DNA of 64,000 nt from Robertmurraya sp. FSL R5-0851 (GTDB taxonomy: Bacteria > Bacillota > Bacilli > Bacillales > Cytobacillaceae), in contig NZ_JBBOOE010000001.1 in the NCBI RefSeq assembly GCF_038002965.1, positions 4,383,001-4,447,000 of the forward strand. Direction: 5' to 3'. Position 1 is the first letter of the stretch, and every line of letters starts with the position of its first letter. Position numbers and translations under genes: made by a program. Shown in pieces: positions 60,780 through 64,000 of the stretch. Below the pieces are notes generated by a model. That model was not told the origin of the DNA, made no database searches, and was given only the letters and a program-made list of their open reading frames with translations.

Positions 60780-62127
60780 GAGAATCATCCTCCTTCCAGA
60801 CAGCACGGAAGGTTACGGCAGGTTTTTGTTCGATTTGACGTTCCTGATTCTTTCGTTCAGCTGCCTTTAATAGTCTTGAAGAGTCAACACTCTGCACCTT
60901 CAGGTGCTCAGGTAATTCAGGCCGTTTTCCAGCTCTTTCCCCAATGACAAGCTTTCTAGCTTTCCAAGGAGTATAACCCTCGAACTCAATGGTAAGTTCC
61001 TCGATATTCGCAGGATCATAGACAACATCAACCTGTCGTCCAATAAATGTTAAACCCACCTCATATTTGTGATCCATGAAACTGATGCATCCTGACTTAT
61101 CAACTTTTCTTGTTTCGCAATGAAGAAAGGCATTGCTTAAAGTATCAGGATCGATAAAGCGAATTGCTTTCCTGTCCGAACGAAAAGCTGTTTCCGGACT
61201 AATTTTCTCCCCAAGTGCAGAGTGAGGCTTATTCTGATAACACTCTGTCAACCACACCTGAAAAAGTTCATTCAGTCGATCTAGAGTATTGGGCTTTTCG
61301 ATGACAGCTTCACTAATAAATGAATCTATAACTCTATTAAATCTTTCAATTTTTCCTTTTGATTCGGCAGAATAAGGCCTTGTGTAAGTAAGACGAGTGC
61401 CAATTTTGGAACATGTGCGTGACATCCACTTGGTTCTATATTGCTTTCCATTATCAAAATACACTGCTTCCGGAACACCATATTTTTGGATTGCTTGTCG
61501 GAATGCATCTTCAATGATTCTTGAATCTAGAGTAGGATAAAAGGCTGCATGAACCACTAACCTTGTGGCATCGTCGATAAAAGCGACAAGATATACTTGT
61601 TTCTTGATTCCATTTGGACCAATAGGTAAATATGGGCCATATTTGATATCTGATTGCCAAAGTTGGTTCCGATGCCGTTTCTGAAATCGTCGGGCGGCAA
61701 CTCCAGTTTGAGAATATAGGCGCATATGTCGCGAACTATATCCTTTTTCAGTCAGCTTTTCCTGCAGTGTGGATCTTTTAATTTGTCCTGGTTCAGCTAA
61801 TTCTTCCCATTCAAGAATCTGGATAATCTGTGCCACACTACGGCTTGGCACTTCTTTTCGAAGAAGAATAGCCTGTTCCAATATATGAGGAGGGATAGCT
61901 TCTGACTTTTGAGAACCTTTTCTTCCTTGTGGCTTCAATCCCCCAAATCCATCCTCACGAAATTGAGCTAAATATCGCCTAATAGTTCTTTCTGAAAGGC
62001 CATTGGCTTTCGCAATCTGTTCTTTTAACTCTTTTAATTTTCCAGCATCAAGTCCTTCTGCCAATAAAGGGGATATCAGCTGAAAACGCTGCACTGCCAA
62101 TTCTTCTGATTTCTTATGATTCCTCAT
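60772..62127 (-). CDS. DDE transposase, rve fold (451 aa)
   Basis: N-terminal helix-turn-helix domains (NGLSERTIRRYLAQFREDG) bind the ends. The integrase core has LWQSDIKYGPY, AVYFDNGKQY and SKGKIERFNR, giving the D, D and E residues. A C-terminal Mu-type beta-barrel region follows. GGAG lies eight bases before ATG 62127. Together with the ATPase it makes a Mu/Tn7-like two-component system. Confidence 0.93.
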   Translation of the reverse strand: MRNHKKSEELAVQRFQLISPLLAEGLDAGKLKELKEQIAKANGLSERTIRRYLAQFREDGFGGLKPQGRKGSQKSEAIPPHILEQAILLRKEVPSRSVAQIIQILEWEELAEPGQIKRSTLQEKLTEKGYSSRHMRLYSQTGVAARRFQKRHRNQLWQSDIKYGPYLPIGPNGIKKQVYLVAFIDDATRLVVHAAFYPTLDSRIIEDAFRQAIQKYGVPEAVYFDNGKQYRTKWMSRTCSKIGTRLTYTRPYSAESKGKIERFNRVIDSFISEAVIEKPNTLDRLNELFQVWLTECYQNKPHSALGEKISPETAFRSDRKAIRFIDPDTLSNAFLHCETRKVDKSGCISFMDHKYEVGLTFIGRQVDVVYDPANIEELTIEFEGYTPWKARKLVIGERAGKRPELPEHLKVQSVDSSRLLKAAERKNQERQIEQKPAVTFRAVWKEDDSRV

Positions 62128-62171
62128 GATACACTCTCCTCTCTGTGTCTATCATGAGTGTAAATCAGGGG

Positions 62172-62687
62172 TTATTGGACAATGAATGCAGAACGGGTAT
62201 GTATCCAAAAATTAATATTTACAATGGGCCGGACAATTCTTGTCAGCCATCCATTGGCATCTCCTGCCAAGCGCCCTATCCTTTGAAGTGCAGTCCCTGA
62301 ACTTTCGGACGAGAAATCCAGAGGGATGTTTCCTTGATTGGTTCTGATCATGATGGATGTTAAACACCCCAACCAATAATCCACAAATTCATGAATCCAG
62401 CCATGCCATCTCGAAAGAGTAGAATCATCGGCTGGAACAGTATGGTCGGATGGATTCGAGAGAACGCTTTCAATACATTCAGCTTCATAGCGCTTATAAG
62501 GGATTAATATATCCGGCAGTTCATGATGTATCGTACAGCAACAAGTGCACCTTAGTCTTCGGATGTTATAGGTCTTACTCTGCCCTGAATGATCAATAGA
62601 TTTACGATTCTTAGATCCTATTACCAACATGTCTTTCCCACAACATGGAGAAGGAATCCTCCCCGCACCTCTAACGAAAAACTCCAG
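62172..62687 (-). CDS. DUF6431 zinc-binding protein (about 171 aa, start uncertain)
   Basis: Read from a CTG at 62687 the protein begins LEFFVRGAGRIPSPCCGKD and continues LVIGSKNRKS, with a Cys pair, then RLRCTCCCTIHHELPDILIPYKRY, a second Cys/His set. This is the pattern of DUF6431 proteins found with DDE/ATPase transposons. The first ATG (62630) would remove the first cysteines, so the start is upstream, at CTG or another rare codon. It may bind the transposon ends. Confidence 0.78.
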   Translation of the reverse strand: MEFFVRGAGRIPSPCCGKDMLVIGSKNRKSIDHSGQSKTYNIRRLRCTCCCTIHHELPDILIPYKRYEAECIESVLSNPSDHTVPADDSTLSRWHGWIHEFVDYWLGCLTSIMIRTNQGNIPLDFSSESSGTALQRIGRLAGDANGWLTRIVRPIVNINFWIHTRSAFIVQ

Positions 62688-62744
62688 TTAGATTGTTTTC
62701 AATCAGCTTATAATCTGATACAATAACCATATACTTTTTGGTGG

Positions 62745-62797
62745 GACGTCTCCCGTATAACTGTTGGCGCAGTTATACATTATGGGAGTCGTCTTTT
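62745..62797 (+). terminator. Large hairpin near the right transposon end
   Basis: GACGTCTCCC plus GTATAACTG pairs with CAGTTATAC plus GGGAGTCGTC (one mismatch, five unpaired bases), loop TTGGCG, then TTTT on the plus strand. It can terminate plus-strand transcripts leaving the element, or form a leader structure for the minus-strand genes. Confidence 0.6.
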
Positions 62798-62812
62798 CCT
62801 TTCTCCGGAATA

Positions 62813-62874
62813 TATTCATGGACATTATACTCGACCACTTCCGGACAGGCAATACCGTCAACTTTCGGTAATTT
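62813..62874. repeat. Transposase-binding-like repeats, right end
   Basis: On the minus strand: AAATTACCGAAAGTTGACGG (62855-62874), CCTGTCCGGAAGTGGTCGAG (62830-62849) and ATAATGTCCATGAATA (62813-62828), related to the left-end words and in mirrored order. Confidence 0.6.
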
Positions 62875-62890
62875 AAGAGTGTCAAAAACA

Positions 62891-63538
62891 GCATACATTG
62901 ATGACCCTTCCCAGGCGAACTGTCATATTTGCGGGAAGGAACTCCCGAAAATCGAAACTCCATTTGTGCACCTGCCAAGGCCTGGCATCTTCTATATCTA
63001 TTCCGACTTTCAAGAAGGCCTATTCTATCCATCGTATGATGTAGATGAGAACAAGCGATTACTGTTTTGTCCGGTGTGTAAGAACCATGAGTTCAGTCCA
63101 GACGCAAAGCATTGCAAAATCTGTGGGACACCACTCATTAACCAGTGCCCTTCAGAACAAACCAATCTTAGCGGAGAATTCCGCTACTGTCCTTCTTGTG
63201 GCGATCAGACCGTATTTGAAAGTAGAGGGCTCTATGAATACCTAAAAGAAATAGAGATTCCCGATTTACTAGATTACGAGAATGGTAAATATGAAGATTA
63301 TATCGAGTACGAACATTGGGATTATATCATTGCTTCCGTATATGTTTGGGAACAAAACCAAGAGGCCTATTCATCCCTTTCCGGTACGAAAGCCATCCGG
63401 GATGATGACTCGCTTATCGTTTTTACAGCCGATTCAGCGCAGAAGCAGGAGATAGAAAAGCACGAAGATTTACTGAAAACTTGCATAAAGGAATATGGCT
63501 TTGCAGAAATCAATCAATTGGAGGTTTTAATACTATGA
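62891..63538 (+). pseudogene. ImmA-like protein, C-terminal zinc-ribbon part, cut off by a transposon
   Basis: This is the continuation of the gene at 58913. Joined at GCATAC it gives CRNCSAY-IDDPSQANCHICG, a complete Cys4 ribbon, in the same frame. Further ribbons follow (CPVCKNHEFSPDAKHCKICG, CPSCGDQTVF). A frame open from 62738 uses transposon sequence for its first 51 codons and is not the natural start. The downstream gene overlaps its stop. Confidence 0.88.
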
Positions 63539-63933
63539 TCTACGATGATGGAGTACAAGTTGATAAAAATATGCGTGTGGTAGAGTGCCCTCGTTGTGAA
63601 AATGAAGTGTTCAGTACAAACGCCGGCCACTGCAAGATTTGTGGAATATCTTTGTATAATGTTTGTGAAGGTGAACCCGAGTTTGACTCTAACGGATACC
63701 AAATCGATACAATCTATCATCAGAACCCCGGTGACGCTCGCTTTTGTGAATCCTGCGGCCGCCCTACTACCTTTAATAAAACAGGAATTCTCAAGCCGTG
63801 GGATGTTGTAAAAGAACAGGCATCTAGTCATCAGCAGTTTAATTCAAATGTCATTCCTATCGATCCGTTTGCTAACCAGCAGTACCAAACGTCACCTCCG
63901 TTACCTGTGAGTGATGATGACTTGCCATTCTGA
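63535..63933 (+). CDS. Zinc-ribbon protein with SSB-like acidic tip (132 aa)
   Basis: Translationally coupled to the preceding gene (ATGA overlap), with GGAGG ten bases upstream of ATG 63535. Three Cys-pair motifs (CPRCENEVFSTNAGHCKICG, FCESCG) repeat the ribbon type of the ImmA C-terminus. After a Gln/Ser-rich linker it ends SDDDLPF, matching the acidic C-terminal tip of bacterial SSB that docks replication and repair proteins. Its function is unknown; it may work with the ImmA-like protein or bind SSB partners. Confidence 0.75.
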   Translation: MIYDDGVQVDKNMRVVECPRCENEVFSTNAGHCKICGISLYNVCEGEPEFDSNGYQIDTIYHQNPGDARFCESCGRPTTFNKTGILKPWDVVKEQASSHQQFNSNVIPIDPFANQQYQTSPPLPVSDDDLPF

Positions 63934-64000
63934 CAAAATTAAAATTACAATTCTCTATAATGTAAACTTCAAATTAGCCCGCCAAGCCCCTCTAGGCCCA

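Larger units (their letters stand above)
59636..62890 (-). mobile_element. DDE/AAA+ ATPase transposon (3255 bp) with GCATAC duplications
   Basis: The element starts TGTTAATGGC and ends with a sequence whose complement is TGTTTTTGAC, so both ends are TGTT...AACA. GCATAC lies at 59630-59635 and 62891-62896 as the apparent target duplication. It carries four minus-strand genes: DUF6431 zinc protein, DDE transposase, AAA+ ATPase and DUF5348. The flanks join in frame. Confidence 0.88.
18303..64000 (-). mobile_element. Right prophage, nearly complete, right end outside the window
   Basis: The segment contains an immunity switch, early replication genes, a terminase-to-amidase late operon and a recombinase operon in canonical temperate-phage order. 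Its left limit is set by where homology to the left prophage's terminase stops, next to the recombinase/Abi end. Its right attachment site is not seen. It carries an IS110-family insertion and a DDE/ATPase transposon. Confidence 0.85.

Noticed and set aside
62738..62890. N-terminal 51 codons of the frame leading into the zinc-ribbon region
   Set aside because: They are transposon-end sequence, including the large hairpin, and the natural gene joins at GCATAC to the ImmA-like gene.
1..64000. CRISPR arrays, tRNA and rRNA genes
   Set aside because: No regularly spaced repeats, and no tRNA or rRNA sequence that I could recognise on either strand.

Overview
The window is low-GC Firmicutes DNA, most likely Bacillaceae. 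The support is AGGAGG-type ribosome sites, GTG and TTG starts, an ImmR/ImmA-type switch, and HK97-type siphophage morphogenesis genes. It holds parts of two related temperate prophages in the same orientation, with nearly all genes on the minus strand. No chromosomal housekeeping gene is visible.

Left prophage (1-18302): read on the minus strand it runs from a large terminase gene that lacks its 5' end, through portal, ClpP-like protease, capsid, connector and tail genes, tail chaperone G/GT (-1 frameshift), tape measure and tail tip, to holin, amidase and serine recombinases that run off the left edge. Extra cassettes absent from the other copy are a RelA/SpoT-domain gene with a small partner (5.3-6.4 kb, plus strand) and a small gene with its own promoter and terminator (10.3-10.7 kb).

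Right prophage (18303 to the right edge): an ImmR/Cro-like switch lies at 58.1-58.9 kb. The early genes run leftward (DUF2800, DUF2815, family A DNA polymerase, antirepressor, VapE primase-helicase, VRR nuclease, SNF2 helicase, DUF1492 regulator, HNH nuclease, ParB-methyltransferase), followed by a complete late region homologous gene by gene to the left copy. It ends in an operon of three large serine recombinase genes, one of them a fusion of two recombinases, plus a small partner and a plus-strand Abi gene. The homology with the left prophage's terminase stops at 18302, next to the Abi/recombinase end. The simplest reading is that the right phage integrated into the terminase gene of a resident relative.

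Mobile elements inside the right prophage: an IS110-family element (about 52.46-53.83 kb) with a strongly structured non-coding end that could encode its bridge RNA, and a 3255-bp DDE/AAA+ ATPase transposon (59636-62890) flanked by GCATAC. The transposon splits an immA-like gene in its zinc ribbon; joining the flanks restores a 454-codon frame.

Regulatory structure: a promoter-like block (TTGCTA-N19-TATATA with GTGA before the -10) recurs at five places. Two copies sit inside inverted repeats that overlap a Shine-Dalgarno sequence, and two are followed at once by an intrinsic terminator ahead of the recombinase operons. Iteron-like TGTTTAC repeats lie beside the primase gene.
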